Origin: Kitasatospora azatica KCTC 9699
Lineage (GTDB): Bacteria > Actinomycetota > Actinomycetes > Streptomycetales > Streptomycetaceae
Assembly: GCF_000744785.1 (NCBI RefSeq)
Contig: NZ_JQMO01000003.1
Coordinates: 2,232,001-2,296,000 of the forward strand
Length of the DNA stretch: 64,000 nt
Direction of reading: 5' to 3'
Shown: piece by piece, positions 1-8,457 of the stretch
Layout: every line of letters begins with the position of its first letter
Position numbering within the stretch: the first letter of the stretch is position 1
The notes under the pieces: generated by a model
The model's input: only the letters and a program-made list of their open reading frames with translations
The model's database searches: none
Told to the model about the DNA's origin: nothing
Made by a program: the position numbers and the translations under genes

Positions 1-1123
1 AGGCCAGCACGATCGAGGCGAAGGCCGGCAGCCCGTCCCGGACCAGGGTGGACCAGACCGGCCGCCTGGCCCCGGCCAGTCGGCGCGCGCCGAGGTCCCA
101 GAAGACGGTCAGCAGCCCGAAGAAGGCCGCCACGTACATCCCGCTCCACTTGGTCGAGCAGGCCAGCCCGACGCAGACCCCGGCCGCCAGCCGGTACGGC
201 CGCAGGCCCAGGCGCATCCGGTGGGCCGTCACGGCGTCGGGCAGCTCGCCGAGCTTGTGGGCGATCCGGGCCCGGGTGTGGTCGCGGTCCAGCAGCAGGA
301 AGCCGAAGGCGGCCAGGATCCAGAACATCACCATCAGGTCGAGCAGCGCGGTGCGGCTCATCACGAAGTGCAGGCCGTCCACCGAGAGCAGCAGCCCGGC
401 CACGCAGCCCAGCAGGGTGGAGCGGAACAGCCGGCGGGCGATCCGGGCCAGCATCAGGATCGAGGCGGTGCCGAGCACGGCGACCATGAACCGCCAGCCG
501 AGCGGGTGCATCCCGAAGAGCTGCTCGCCGAAGCCGATGATCCACTTGCCGACCGGCGGGTGCACGATGAACGCCGGGTCGGTCTTGTAGGGGATCACCT
601 GCGGGTGGCCGAGGATCTGCGAGTTGGCGGTGTCGGCCCAGTTGGTCTCGTAGCCGCCCTGCCAGAGCGCGTAGGCGTCCTTGGCGTAGTACGTCTCGTC
701 GAAGATGATCCCGCCGGGGCTGCCCAGGTGCCAGAACCGCAGCAGGCCGCCGAAGAGGGCGACGGCGAGCGGGCCCAGCCAGCCGGACCAGCGGCAGAGC
801 CAGGACCAGAACGCGTCGTCCAAGCGGATGCCCGCGCGCAGCAGGACGGGGGAGGGCGCGACCAGGTCCGGGGTGGCCTTGGGCCCGTCCGGCATCGGCG
901 GTACCAGTCGATCGGCGAGCGCGGCCCGCTCGGGCGCCCGGTAGCCGTGGGCGGCCAGTTGGCGCACCCAGGCGGCGCGCGCGGGCAGGCCGGGGCGACC
1001 GCTCGCGCGCGGCGCGGGTATGGCCGGGTCGCCGGGGTCGGTCCGGTCCGGTGGACCCGATTCCCCAAGGGTCTGCACAGTGGTCTCGACCACTGTCGTC
1101 TCAGCCGCCGTCTCGCCGTTCAC
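1..1123 (-). CDS. Dolichyl-phosphate-mannose protein mannosyltransferase (partial, 3' end off window)
   Basis: This membrane enzyme transfers mannose from a polyprenyl-phosphate carrier to Ser/Thr of exported proteins (GT39/PMT family). Reading the reverse strand gives about 374 codons: a polar N-terminus, a first membrane segment (WLGPLAVALFGGLLRF), then the acidic loop FDETYYAKDAYALW typical of PMT active sites, then HPPVGKW, SRTALLDLMVMFW and several further hydrophobic helices before the window edge. The GTG at 1121-1123 is taken as start; another in-frame GTG lies two codons upstream. The gene is divergent from rsmI, an arrangement I recall as common in Streptomyces. The family call rests on the loop and topology and is firm. 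The C-terminus is not visible. Confidence 0.88.
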   Translation of the reverse strand, partial: MNGETAAETTVVETTVQTLGESGPPDRTDPGDPAIPAPRASGRPGLPARAAWVRQLAAHGYRAPERAALADRLVPPMPDGPKATPDLVAPSPVLLRAGIRLDDAFWSWLCRWSGWLGPLAVALFGGLLRFWHLGSPGGIIFDETYYAKDAYALWQGGYETNWADTANSQILGHPQVIPYKTDPAFIVHPPVGKWIIGFGEQLFGMHPLGWRFMVAVLGTASILMLARIARRLFRSTLLGCVAGLLLSVDGLHFVMSRTALLDLMVMFWILAAFGFLLLDRDHTRARIAHKLGELPDAVTAHRMRLGLRPYRLAAGVCVGLACSTKWSGMYVAAFFGLLTVFWDLGARRLAGARRPVWSTLVRDGLPAFASIVLA

Positions 1124-1214
1124 CCGCACATCGTAGGGGCGAGCCCTGAATGCCGAACCCCCCGCCGGAAAGCTGCCCGGTTCGCCGGAAATCTCCTCGC
1201 CCGCGGCGACCTGA

Positions 1215-1220
1215 CAGGAT
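1215..1220 (+). promoter_or_regulatory. Candidate -10 of a leaderless rsmI promoter
   Basis: The hexamer CAGGAT ends 7 nt before the GTG at 1228, so transcription would begin at or next to the start codon. No ribosome-binding site fits that GTG better. No clear -35 is visible. Confidence 0.4.
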
Positions 1221-1227
1221 GTGCGGT

Positions 1228-2073
1228 GTGACTGGTGTACTCGTTCTCGCAGGGACCCCCATCGGCGACGTCGCGGACGCCCCGCCGCGGCTGCTCACCG
1301 AGCTCGCCGCAGCCGACGTGATCGCGGCGGAGGACACCCGCCGACTGCGCCGGCTCACCCAGGCGCTCGGCGTCACGCCCGCGGGCCGGGTGCTCTCCTA
1401 CTTCGAGGGCAACGAGGTCGGCCGCACCCCCGAACTGGTCGAGGCGCTGACCGGCGGCGCCCGGGTGCTGCTGGTCACCGACGCGGGGATGCCTTCGGTC
1501 TCCGACCCCGGTTACCGCCTGGTGGCGGCCGCCGTCACGGCCGGTATCAAGGTGACCGCCGTGCCCGGCCCGTCGGCGGTGCTCACGGCGCTGGCCCTCT
1601 CGGCGCTGCCGGTGGACCGCTTCACCTTCGAGGGCTTCCTGCCGCGCAAGACCGGGGACCGGGCCCGGGCGCTGGCCGAGATCGCCGCCGAGCCGCGCAC
1701 CATGGTCTTCTTCGAGGCCCCGCACCGGATCGCCGAGACGCTGGCCGCGATGGCCCTGGCCTTCGGGGCGGACCGTCCGGCCGCCGTCTGCCGGGAGCTG
1801 ACCAAGACCTACGAGGAGGTCAAGCGCGGCCCGATCGGCGAGCTGGCCGACTGGGCCGCCGACGGCGTGCGCGGCGAGATCACCGTGGTGGTGGCCGGCG
1901 CCCCGCCCGCCGCGCCGCAGCAGCACACCGCCGCCGAGCTGGCCGCCCGGGTGGCCGCCCGCGAGGAGGCGGGGGAGCGCCGCAAGGAGGCCATCGCGGC
2001 GGTCGCGGCCGAGCTGGCGCTGCCCAAGCGCGAGGTCTTCGACGCGGTGGTGGCGGCCAAGCAGAAGGCCTGA
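1228..2073 (+). CDS. rsmI: 16S rRNA (cytidine(1402)-2'-O)-methyltransferase
   Basis: RsmI methylates the 2'-OH of C1402 in the 16S rRNA decoding centre using S-adenosylmethionine. The 281-residue product has the family's opening GVLVLAGTPIGD, then AEDTRR, LVTDAGMPSVSDPGY (SAM-binding tetrapyrrole-methylase fold), VPGPSAVLTAL, FEGFLPRK and FFEAPHRI, in the usual order and with the usual length. The frame stays open upstream to 1150, but homologous proteins start near VTGVLVLAG. The GTG at 1228 also sits 7 nt after a -10-like hexamer. The gene is divergent from the mannosyltransferase gene. Confidence 0.93.
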   Translation: MTGVLVLAGTPIGDVADAPPRLLTELAAADVIAAEDTRRLRRLTQALGVTPAGRVLSYFEGNEVGRTPELVEALTGGARVLLVTDAGMPSVSDPGYRLVAAAVTAGIKVTAVPGPSAVLTALALSALPVDRFTFEGFLPRKTGDRARALAEIAAEPRTMVFFEAPHRIAETLAAMALAFGADRPAAVCRELTKTYEEVKRGPIGELADWAADGVRGEITVVVAGAPPAAPQQHTAAELAARVAAREEAGERRKEAIAAVAAELALPKREVFDAVVAAKQKA

Positions 2074-2335
2074 ACGGAGCGGCGCCGAGCCCGCGCCGGG
2101 CAGCCCTCGCCCACCGCTTCGCACGCGCGTACGGTGGAGTGATGGAGGTTCGCCAAGGTAAAGCGGAGCCCAGATAAACCCTTGCTGAGCTGCGGTTTTG
2201 GTGCCACTTCGTACAGGGATCCCCAACTCCCGACCAAGTCTCGGCAAGCCGGGCATCGGGTCGGAGCAACTGGGCATTCCATCGGATGGAAAGACCCGGT
2301 CCGGACGAGGGTCCGGCGGGCGCTGGGAGAGCGCT

Positions 2336-2821
2336 ATGAGTGACACGATCGGTAGCCCGATGGGTGGCACCCCGACCGGTGTGAAGCCGGCCCCGGACCG
2401 TGAGCCCACCAACCACCCCGGATCCGGCGGGACGCCCGCCGCGCACCTGCTCGGCAAGACCCGCCCGGGTGTCGACACGGTCCGGGAGGCCTACTCCTTC
2501 GCCTGCCTGAGCTGCGGGTACGGCTGGGAGCAGGCGTACGACATCGAGCACCACCGGGCCCAGGACGGCCACCTGGTGATCCAGTACCACGCCAACGGCG
2601 TCCGGGTCCCCTCCCCGCTGCTCAAGCCGACCTGCCCGGGCTGCGGCGGCCACACCGTCCGGATCATGCGCGCGGGCCGGATCGCCACCGTGGAGAGCTC
2701 CTGGCACCACGCCCCCGGCTACGCCGGCCACGCCGAGCCGGCCAACCAGGTCGAGCAGATCACCATCGAACCGTTGCCGCGCGAGCACTGGTACCAGTTC
2801 TGGCGTCCGCGGGCCGCCTGA
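2336..2821 (+). CDS. Conserved hypothetical protein with a zinc ribbon
   Basis: This 161-residue soluble protein has an unstructured Gly/Pro-rich N-terminus and two CxxC pairs (C57/C60 in CLSCGYGW and C100/C103 in CPGCGGH), which together look like one zinc-binding ribbon. The ATG at 2336 follows a purine-rich GGGAGA about 6 nt upstream; the open frame extends to 2198 but that part is low-complexity. I recognise it only as a conserved neighbour of tatD in streptomycetes. Function is unknown; a nucleic-acid or redox role would be a guess. Confidence 0.75.
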   Translation: MSDTIGSPMGGTPTGVKPAPDREPTNHPGSGGTPAAHLLGKTRPGVDTVREAYSFACLSCGYGWEQAYDIEHHRAQDGHLVIQYHANGVRVPSPLLKPTCPGCGGHTVRIMRAGRIATVESSWHHAPGYAGHAEPANQVEQITIEPLPREHWYQFWRPRAA

Positions 2822-2875
2822 CCCGCTTGCGCCGCGGGGGCCGCCCGACCCCACCTCCCTCAGCCTGGACCAACC

Positions 2876-2904
2876 GGTGGGCCCGAACGAGCGTCGGGCC
2901 CACC
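2876..2904. promoter_or_regulatory. 11-bp perfect inverted repeat at the tatD promoter
   Basis: Arms GGTGGGCCCGA and TCGGGCCCACC flank a 7-nt loop and end 3 nt before the tatD -10 element. It could be the terminator of the upstream gene (no T-run follows) or an operator covering the -35 region. Confidence 0.5.
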
Positions 2905-2907
2905 GTC

Positions 2908-2913
2908 TAGGCT
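2908..2913 (+). promoter_or_regulatory. -10 element (TAGGCT) of a leaderless tatD promoter
   Basis: TAGGCT is followed by 7 nt and then the ATG at 2921, the spacing expected for a transcript starting at its own start codon. There is no Shine-Dalgarno sequence. Confidence 0.55.
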
Positions 2914-2920
2914 CTGGACC

Positions 2921-3799
2921 ATGGCTGCCAAGGACGACGACCGCTCCACCCCGCCCCCGCTGCCGGCCCCGCTCGCGGTCGCGGTGGCCGACTCGCACAC
3001 CCACCTGGACATGCAGTCCGGCACCCCGGCCGAGGCGCTGGCCAAGGCCGCCTCGGTGGGCGTGACCACCGTCGTCCAGGTCGGCTGCGACATCCCGGGC
3101 TCGCGCTGGGCCGCCGCGCTGGCCGCCGAGTTCGAGCAGGTGCACGCGGCCGTCGCGCTGCACCCCAACGAGGCGCCGCGGATCGTGCTCGGCGACCCTG
3201 ACGGTTGGTCCGGGCAGCGGCGCTCGCCCGGTGGGTCGACGGCGCTGGACGAGGCGCTGGCCGAGATCGACCGGCTGGCCGCCCTGCCGCAGGTCCGCGC
3301 GGTCGGCGAGACCGGCCTCGACTACTTCCGCACCGGTCCCGAGGGCGTGGACATCCAGAAGGAGTCCTTCCGTCGGCACATCGAGATCGCCAAGCGGCAC
3401 GGCAAGGCGCTGGTGATCCACGACCGGGACGCCCACGACGACGTGATCGAACTGCTGCTGGAGGAGGGCGCCCCCGAGCGGACCGTCTTCCACTGCTACT
3501 CCGGCGACGCGGCGATGGCCAAGGTCTGCGCCGAGCACGGCTGGTACCTCTCGTTCGCCGGACCGGTCACCTTCAAGGCGAACCAGCCGCTGCGCGACGC
3601 CCTCGCCGTCACCCCGCTGGACCGGGTGCTGGTGGAGACCGACGCCCCGTTCCTCACCCCGCACCCCTACCGGGGCCGGCCCAACGCGCCGTACCTGATC
3701 CCGGTCACGGTCCGCTCGATGGCCGACACCCTGGGGCTGGAGGAGTCCACGCTCGCCACCGCCATCGCGGCGAACACCGCGCGCGCCTTCGGCTACTGA
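2921..3799 (+). CDS. TatD-family metal-dependent hydrolase (DNase)
   Basis: TatD proteins are TIM-barrel metal-dependent hydrolases linked to 3'-5' exonuclease and DNA-repair activity. In the 292-residue product the metal ligands are visible in order: the HxH of DSHTHLD (about residues 25-31), Glu in VGETGLDYF, His in ALVIHDRDAH, His in VFHCYSG and Asp in LVETDAPFLTP. Length is a little above the usual 260 because of an N-terminal extension. The ATG follows a -10 hexamer directly, so translation is probably leaderless. It lies in the usual tatD-rsmA-ispE order. Confidence 0.92.
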   Translation: MAAKDDDRSTPPPLPAPLAVAVADSHTHLDMQSGTPAEALAKAASVGVTTVVQVGCDIPGSRWAAALAAEFEQVHAAVALHPNEAPRIVLGDPDGWSGQRRSPGGSTALDEALAEIDRLAALPQVRAVGETGLDYFRTGPEGVDIQKESFRRHIEIAKRHGKALVIHDRDAHDDVIELLLEEGAPERTVFHCYSGDAAMAKVCAEHGWYLSFAGPVTFKANQPLRDALAVTPLDRVLVETDAPFLTPHPYRGRPNAPYLIPVTVRSMADTLGLEESTLATAIAANTARAFGY

Positions 3800-3860
3800 G
3801 CACGCACTGCTATTGAGCACGCACTGCTACCGAGGTCGCGCTGCTACCGAGCACGCACGG
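3793..3860. repeat. 17-bp tandem repeat (4 copies) starting at the tatD stop codon
   Basis: Units begin at 3793, 3810, 3827 and 3844. The first contains the last tatD codon and its stop (CTACTGAGCACGCACTG). The second differs at one position, the others at a few. Because 17 is not a multiple of 3, the copies place the stop-like triplet in different frames. Confidence 0.85.
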
Positions 3861-3897
3861 CGCGCGGCTGGTAGCTCCCACCGCCACAGGGCGCCCG

Positions 3898-3903
3898 TAT
3901 CCT
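3898..3903 (+). promoter_or_regulatory. Candidate -10 of a leaderless rsmA promoter
   Basis: TATCCT is followed by 6 nt and then the GTG at 3910. No Shine-Dalgarno sequence is present. Confidence 0.4.
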
Positions 3904-3909
3904 TACCCG

Positions 3910-4794
3910 GTGAGCACCACGGACCCCACCCCTGACAGCAGCCACCTGCTCGGCGCCTCCGACATCCGGGAGCTGGCCGCCACCCTCGGGGTCCGCCCGA
4001 CCAAGCAGCGCGGCCAGAACTTCGTGATCGACGCCAACACGGTCCGCCGGATCGTCCGGTCCGCCGGGGTGACGCCCGAGGACGCCGTGGTGGAGGTCGG
4101 GCCCGGGCTGGGCTCGCTCACCCTGGCGCTGCTCGAGGTGGCCGCGCACGTCACGGCCGTCGAGATCGACCCGCTGCTCGCCGAGCACCTGCCCAGCACC
4201 GTCGCCGCCCGGATGCCCGGCCGCGCCGACCGCTTCGACCTGGTGCTCAGCGATGCCATGGAGGTCACCGAGCTGCCCGGCCCGGCTCCCACCGCGCTGG
4301 TCGCCAACCTGCCGTACAACGTCGCCGTCCCGGTCCTGCTGCACATGCTGGCCACCTTCCCCAGCATCGAGCACACCCTGGTGATGGTGCAGTCCGAGGT
4401 GGCCGACCGGCTGGCCGCCAAGCCCGGCAACAAGGTCTACGGGGTGCCCTCGGTCAAGGCCAACTGGTACGCCGAGGTCAAGCGGGCCGGCGCGATCGGC
4501 CGCAACGTCTTCTGGCCGGCGCCCAACGTCGACTCCGGCCTGGTCTCGCTGATCCGCCGTCAGCCGCCGGTGACCTCGGCTTCGCGGGCCGAGGTGTTCG
4601 CCGTGGTGGACGCCGCCTTCGCCCAGCGCCGCAAGACGCTGCGCGCCGCACTCGCCGGCTGGGCCGGCTCGCCCGCCGCCGCCGAACAGGCGCTGGCCGG
4701 CGCCGGGATCGACCACACGCTGCGCGGCGAGATGCTGACGGTCGAACAGTTCGCCGCCATCGCCGAGCACAAGCCCGAGAGGCCGTCGAAGTGA
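3910..4794 (+). CDS. rsmA: 16S rRNA (adenine(1518)-N6/adenine(1519)-N6)-dimethyltransferase
   Basis: RsmA/KsgA dimethylates two adjacent adenines in helix 45 of 16S rRNA late in 30S assembly. The 294-residue product shows RPTKQRGQNFVID, the SAM-binding motif VEVGPGLGSLTLALLE, the acidic VEIDPLL and the catalytic NLPYNVAVPVL, followed by the C-terminal helical domain with QRRKTLR. The GTG start sits just after a -10-like hexamer. Its last codons overlap the start of ispE by 4 nt (GTGA), indicating translational coupling. Confidence 0.96.
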   Translation: MSTTDPTPDSSHLLGASDIRELAATLGVRPTKQRGQNFVIDANTVRRIVRSAGVTPEDAVVEVGPGLGSLTLALLEVAAHVTAVEIDPLLAEHLPSTVAARMPGRADRFDLVLSDAMEVTELPGPAPTALVANLPYNVAVPVLLHMLATFPSIEHTLVMVQSEVADRLAAKPGNKVYGVPSVKANWYAEVKRAGAIGRNVFWPAPNVDSGLVSLIRRQPPVTSASRAEVFAVVDAAFAQRRKTLRAALAGWAGSPAAAEQALAGAGIDHTLRGEMLTVEQFAAIAEHKPERPSK

Positions 4795-5711
4795 TCACTG
4801 TCCGGGTGCCCGCCAAGGTCAACGTGCAGCTCGGGGTCGGCGGCCTGCGGGCCGACGGCTTCCACGACCTGGCCAACGTCTTCTTCGCGGTCGCCCTCGG
4901 CGACGAGGTGACCGCCGCACCCGGGCAGGGCGTGACGCTGACCTGCAGCGGCCCGGACGCCGCCCTCGTCCCGCTGGACGACAGCAACCTCGCCGCCCGC
5001 GCCGCCCGCCTGCTCGCGGCCCACCACGGCATCGAGCCGAACGTCGCGCTGCACATCGCCAAGGCCATCCCGGTGGCCGGCGGGATGGCCGGCGGCAGCG
5101 CCGACGGCGCCGCCGCGCTGGTCGCCTGCGACGCCCTCTGGGACCTGACCACCCCGCTCCCGGTGCTGCTGGAACTCGCCGCCGAACTCGGCTCCGACGT
5201 GCCGTTCGCGCTGCTCGGCGGGGTCGCACTCGGCCGCGGCCGGGGCGAGCTGCTGACCCCGCTCCCGGTGGCGGGCACCTTCCACTGGGTGTTCGCGGTC
5301 GCCGACGGCGGCCTGTCCACCCCCGCCGTCTTCCGCGAGTGCGACCGGCTGCGCGAGGCCGCCGGCACCGGCTCCGGCGAGGCCGAGGTGCCCACCCCCG
5401 ACGCCGACCCCGCGCTGCTCGCCGCCCTCGCCGCCGGGGACCCGGTCGCGCTGGCCGGCGCGCTCACCAACGACCTGCAGGCCGCCGCGCTCTCGCTGCG
5501 CCCCGCCCTCGCCGACTGCCTGGCCGCCGGCACCGCCGCCGGGGCGCTCGCCGCGCTGGTCTCCGGCTCCGGGCCGACCTGCGCCTTCCTGGCCAAGGAC
5601 GCACTCGGCGCCCAGGCGGTGGCCGAGGCGCTGGCCGCCTCCGGCACCTGCCGCACCGCCCACGTCACCCACGGCCCGGTGCCGGGCGCACAGGTGATCG
5701 GCCGGGCCTGA
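4791..5711 (+). CDS. ispE: 4-(cytidine 5'-diphospho)-2-C-methyl-D-erythritol kinase
   Basis: IspE phosphorylates CDP-methylerythritol in the non-mevalonate isoprenoid pathway. The 306-residue GHMP kinase has VRVPAKVNVQLGV (substrate motif), the ATP loop PVAGGMAGGSADGAAAL at about residues 93-110, LGSDVPFALLGG and the C-terminal VSGSGPTCAFL. It starts with GTG inside the rsmA stop (GTGA overlap), so both are translated from one message, the usual actinobacterial arrangement. Confidence 0.95.
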   Translation: MITVRVPAKVNVQLGVGGLRADGFHDLANVFFAVALGDEVTAAPGQGVTLTCSGPDAALVPLDDSNLAARAARLLAAHHGIEPNVALHIAKAIPVAGGMAGGSADGAAALVACDALWDLTTPLPVLLELAAELGSDVPFALLGGVALGRGRGELLTPLPVAGTFHWVFAVADGGLSTPAVFRECDRLREAAGTGSGEAEVPTPDADPALLAALAAGDPVALAGALTNDLQAAALSLRPALADCLAAGTAAGALAALVSGSGPTCAFLAKDALGAQAVAEALAASGTCRTAHVTHGPVPGAQVIGRA

Positions 5712-5790
5712 CCCCGGTGATCGACGGGGCTTCCGGGGCAGCCGACTAGGCTGGGGGTTCCAGTCGTCCGACCTCAGGAGCGCAAAGCAC

Positions 5791-7602
5791 GTGGCCGTCA
5801 ACCTCGCCACCATCGAGTCCGTCACGAAGGTCTACGGCACCCGGGCCCTTCTGGACGGGGTCAGCCTCGGCGTCAGCGAGGGCGACCGGATCGGCGTCGT
5901 CGGTCGCAACGGGGACGGCAAGACCACCCTGATCCGGATGCTCGCCAAGCTGGAGGAACCGGACACCGGGCGGATCACGCACTCCGGCGGACTGCGCCTG
6001 GCCGTCCTCACCCAGCACGACTCGCTCGACCCCGAGGCGACCATCCGGCACGAGGTGATCGCCGACCGGGCCGACCACGAGTGGCTCGGCGACGCCCGGA
6101 TCCGCGACATCATCCAGGGCCTGTTCGGCGGCCTGGACCTGCCCGGCTTCGCCGAGGGCCTGGACACCGTGATCGGCCCGCTCTCCGGTGGCGAGCGCCG
6201 CCGGATCGCGCTGGCCAAGCTGCTGCTCGGCGAGCCCGACCTGATCGTGCTGGACGAGCCCACCAACCACCTCGACGTCGAGGGCATCGCCTGGCTGGCC
6301 CAGCACCTGCAGAACCGGCGCTCCGCGCTGGTCTGCGTCACCCACGACCGGTGGTTCCTGGACCAGGTCTGCACCCGGATGTGGGACGTCCAGCGCGGCG
6401 AGGTGCGCGAGTACGAGGGCGGCTACTCCGACTACGTCTTCGCCCGCGCCGAGCGCTCCCGGATCGAGGCCACCGAGGAGCAGAAGCGGCAGAACCTGGC
6501 CCGCAAGGAACTCGCCTGGCTGCGCCGCGGCGCCCCCGCCCGTACCTCCAAGCCGCGCTACCGGATCGAGGCGGCCAACGCCCTGATCGCGGACGTGCCG
6601 GAGCCCCGGGACAAGAGCGAGCTGATGAAGTTCGCCAACGCCCGCCTCGGCCGGACCGTCTTCGAGCTGGAGAACGTCAGCGTCACGGCCGGCCCCAAGG
6701 AGCTGCTGCACGGGCTGACCTGGAACCTCGGCCCCGGCGACCGGATCGGCCTGCTCGGCGTCAACGGCGCCGGCAAGACCTCGCTGCTGCGCGCCATGCA
6801 GGCCGCCTACGCCTCGCAGGGCGATGTGCAGCCCGCGTCCGGTGTGATCAAGGTCGGCAAGACCGTCCGACTGGCCTACCTCTCGCAGGAGATCGCCGAG
6901 CTCGACCCCACCACCCGGGTGCTGCAGGCCGTCGAGCAGATCCGCGGCCGGGTCGACCTGGGCAAGGGCCGGGAGATGAGTGCCGGTCAGCTCTGCGAGC
7001 AGTTCGGCTTCGGCAAGGACAAGCAGTGGACGCCGGTCGGCGACCTGTCCGGCGGTGAGCGGCGCCGACTGCAGCTGCTGCGGCTGCTGATGGACGAGCC
7101 CAACGTGCTCTTCCTGGACGAGCCCACCAACGACCTCGACATCGAGACCCTCAACCAGCTGGAGGACCTGCTCGACGGCTGGCCCGGCTCGATGATCGTG
7201 ATCAGCCACGACCGCTTCTTCATCGAGCGGACCACCGACACCGCGTACGCGCTTCTCGGCGACCACCGGATGCGGATGCTGCCGAACGGCGTGGACGAGT
7301 ACCTGGAGCGGCGCGCGGCGATGGCTGCGGCGGTGGCCGCCGCTGCTACCGCTGCCGCCGGTGGCGGTTCCGCGGCGGCGCCGGCCAAGTCGGCCGGCGA
7401 CACCCGGGCGGCCAAGAAGGAGCTGCAGCGGATCGAGCGTCAGATCGCCAAGCTGGAGCAGCAGGAGAGCAAGCTGCACGACCAGCTCGCCGAGCACGCC
7501 GCCGACTTCTCCAAGGTCGCCGAGCTGGACGCGAAGCTGCGCAAGGTCCGGGACGAGAAGGAGGAGCTGGAGCTCAGCTGGCTGGAGCTGGCCGACTCCT
7601 GA
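5791..7602 (+). CDS. ABC-F family ATPase (ribosome-associated type)
   Basis: This 603-residue protein has two ATPase cassettes and no membrane segments. Cassette 1 carries Walker A GRNGDGKTT (about residue 38), signature LSGGERRRIALAK and Walker B IVLDEPTNHLD. Cassette 2 carries GVNGAGKTS, LSGGERRRLQLLR and VLFLDEPTNDLD. A charged linker joins them, and the C-terminus is an Ala-rich stretch followed by a coiled coil. ABC-F proteins act on the ribosomal E site in translation control or antibiotic protection; which applies here cannot be told. The GTG start has AGGAG 10 nt upstream, and TAGGCT at 5747-5752 is a plausible -10. It closes the core block before the accessory region. Confidence 0.93.
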   Translation: MAVNLATIESVTKVYGTRALLDGVSLGVSEGDRIGVVGRNGDGKTTLIRMLAKLEEPDTGRITHSGGLRLAVLTQHDSLDPEATIRHEVIADRADHEWLGDARIRDIIQGLFGGLDLPGFAEGLDTVIGPLSGGERRRIALAKLLLGEPDLIVLDEPTNHLDVEGIAWLAQHLQNRRSALVCVTHDRWFLDQVCTRMWDVQRGEVREYEGGYSDYVFARAERSRIEATEEQKRQNLARKELAWLRRGAPARTSKPRYRIEAANALIADVPEPRDKSELMKFANARLGRTVFELENVSVTAGPKELLHGLTWNLGPGDRIGLLGVNGAGKTSLLRAMQAAYASQGDVQPASGVIKVGKTVRLAYLSQEIAELDPTTRVLQAVEQIRGRVDLGKGREMSAGQLCEQFGFGKDKQWTPVGDLSGGERRRLQLLRLLMDEPNVLFLDEPTNDLDIETLNQLEDLLDGWPGSMIVISHDRFFIERTTDTAYALLGDHRMRMLPNGVDEYLERRAAMAAAVAAAATAAAGGGSAAAPAKSAGDTRAAKKELQRIERQIAKLEQQESKLHDQLAEHAADFSKVAELDAKLRKVRDEKEELELSWLELADS

Positions 7603-7877
7603 TCCGCTCTCCGGGGCGGGCTCCTGTCGGTGCGTCAGTTGGGGTGGGGTCCTTCGTGACAACTGCGTACCGATCACGGCCCCAACCGGTCAGGGGCCTG
7701 CCATGCTGACAGACCCGCTCGCTAGGATGTGAAGTGGTGGCTACTGTCCGGTCGTCGGCCGGTGGCCGAGCACGTACGTGGAACTTCGCGGTGTGATGTT
7801 CGTGTGTGTTCGTAGCTTGATGACGTGTTGCGGCACGGCGGCGCTGAGCCTGTCCGTGTACGGGGGAGGTGTACTGC
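7603..7877. other. Intergenic region at the left edge of the accessory segment
   Basis: No gene is apparent here. TAGGAT at 7723-7728 is a possible -10 for the type VII genes downstream, and GGAGGT at 7865-7870 is the ribosome-binding site of the next gene. Confidence 0.4.
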
Positions 7878-8411
7878 ATGAAAGAAATGATGGTGGACGC
7901 GGGCGACGGTCCCGGAGCCAGCCCCGCGTACTGGGCCAACGTGGGCACGGCCGCGCTGTCGGCCGAGCTTGAGACGATGACCGAGTTCAAGAAGCGGGTC
8001 GATGGCATGCTCCAGTCGCTCGACGGCTCGGACGCGTCGAAGCCGAAGATCGCCCAGCAGAACCTGGACCAGGGTCACCTGGGCACCGGCTTCGGTGAGT
8101 CGACGGAGTTGCTGAACGCGTACAACGTGGTGCACCAGAATCTCGAGGTGCTCTCGCAGACGCTGTCCAACCAGATCGAGGCCATGAGCATCGCGCTCAA
8201 CATCAACATCAACGGCTACCAGAACGTGGACGACTCGCAGCGGCAGACGCTGTGGAAGATCCACAAGCAGACCGACAGTCAGTACAACTCCGGGGTCAGC
8301 CCGAGCGGAATCGTGCCCAACCCGACCGGCACGTCGACCAACGTGAGCTCCAGTACCCCCACGCCGCCGTCGGCGACTTCGACCCCCACCAACTCGGGCG
8401 GTGTCGGATGA
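7878..8411 (+). CDS. Small ESX/type VII-associated protein, hypothetical
   Basis: This 177-residue protein has a helical body (about residues 20-120, rich in Leu, Glu, Gln and Asn) and a Ser/Thr/Pro-rich tail (TPTPPSATSTPTN). No signal peptide, membrane segment or WXG motif is seen. The ATG at 7878 has GGAGGT seven nt upstream; an earlier in-frame ATG lacks this. It stands just before a WXG-containing PPE-like gene and a mycosin, so a role as a secreted partner or chaperone of that pair is likely by context only. Confidence 0.7.
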   Translation: MKEMMVDAGDGPGASPAYWANVGTAALSAELETMTEFKKRVDGMLQSLDGSDASKPKIAQQNLDQGHLGTGFGESTELLNAYNVVHQNLEVLSQTLSNQIEAMSIALNININGYQNVDDSQRQTLWKIHKQTDSQYNSGVSPSGIVPNPTGTSTNVSSSTPTPPSATSTPTNSGGVG

Positions 8412-8457
8412 TCACCGTTGACCGCGACTCTGACATGTCCGACAGGGGGAGTGCGTG

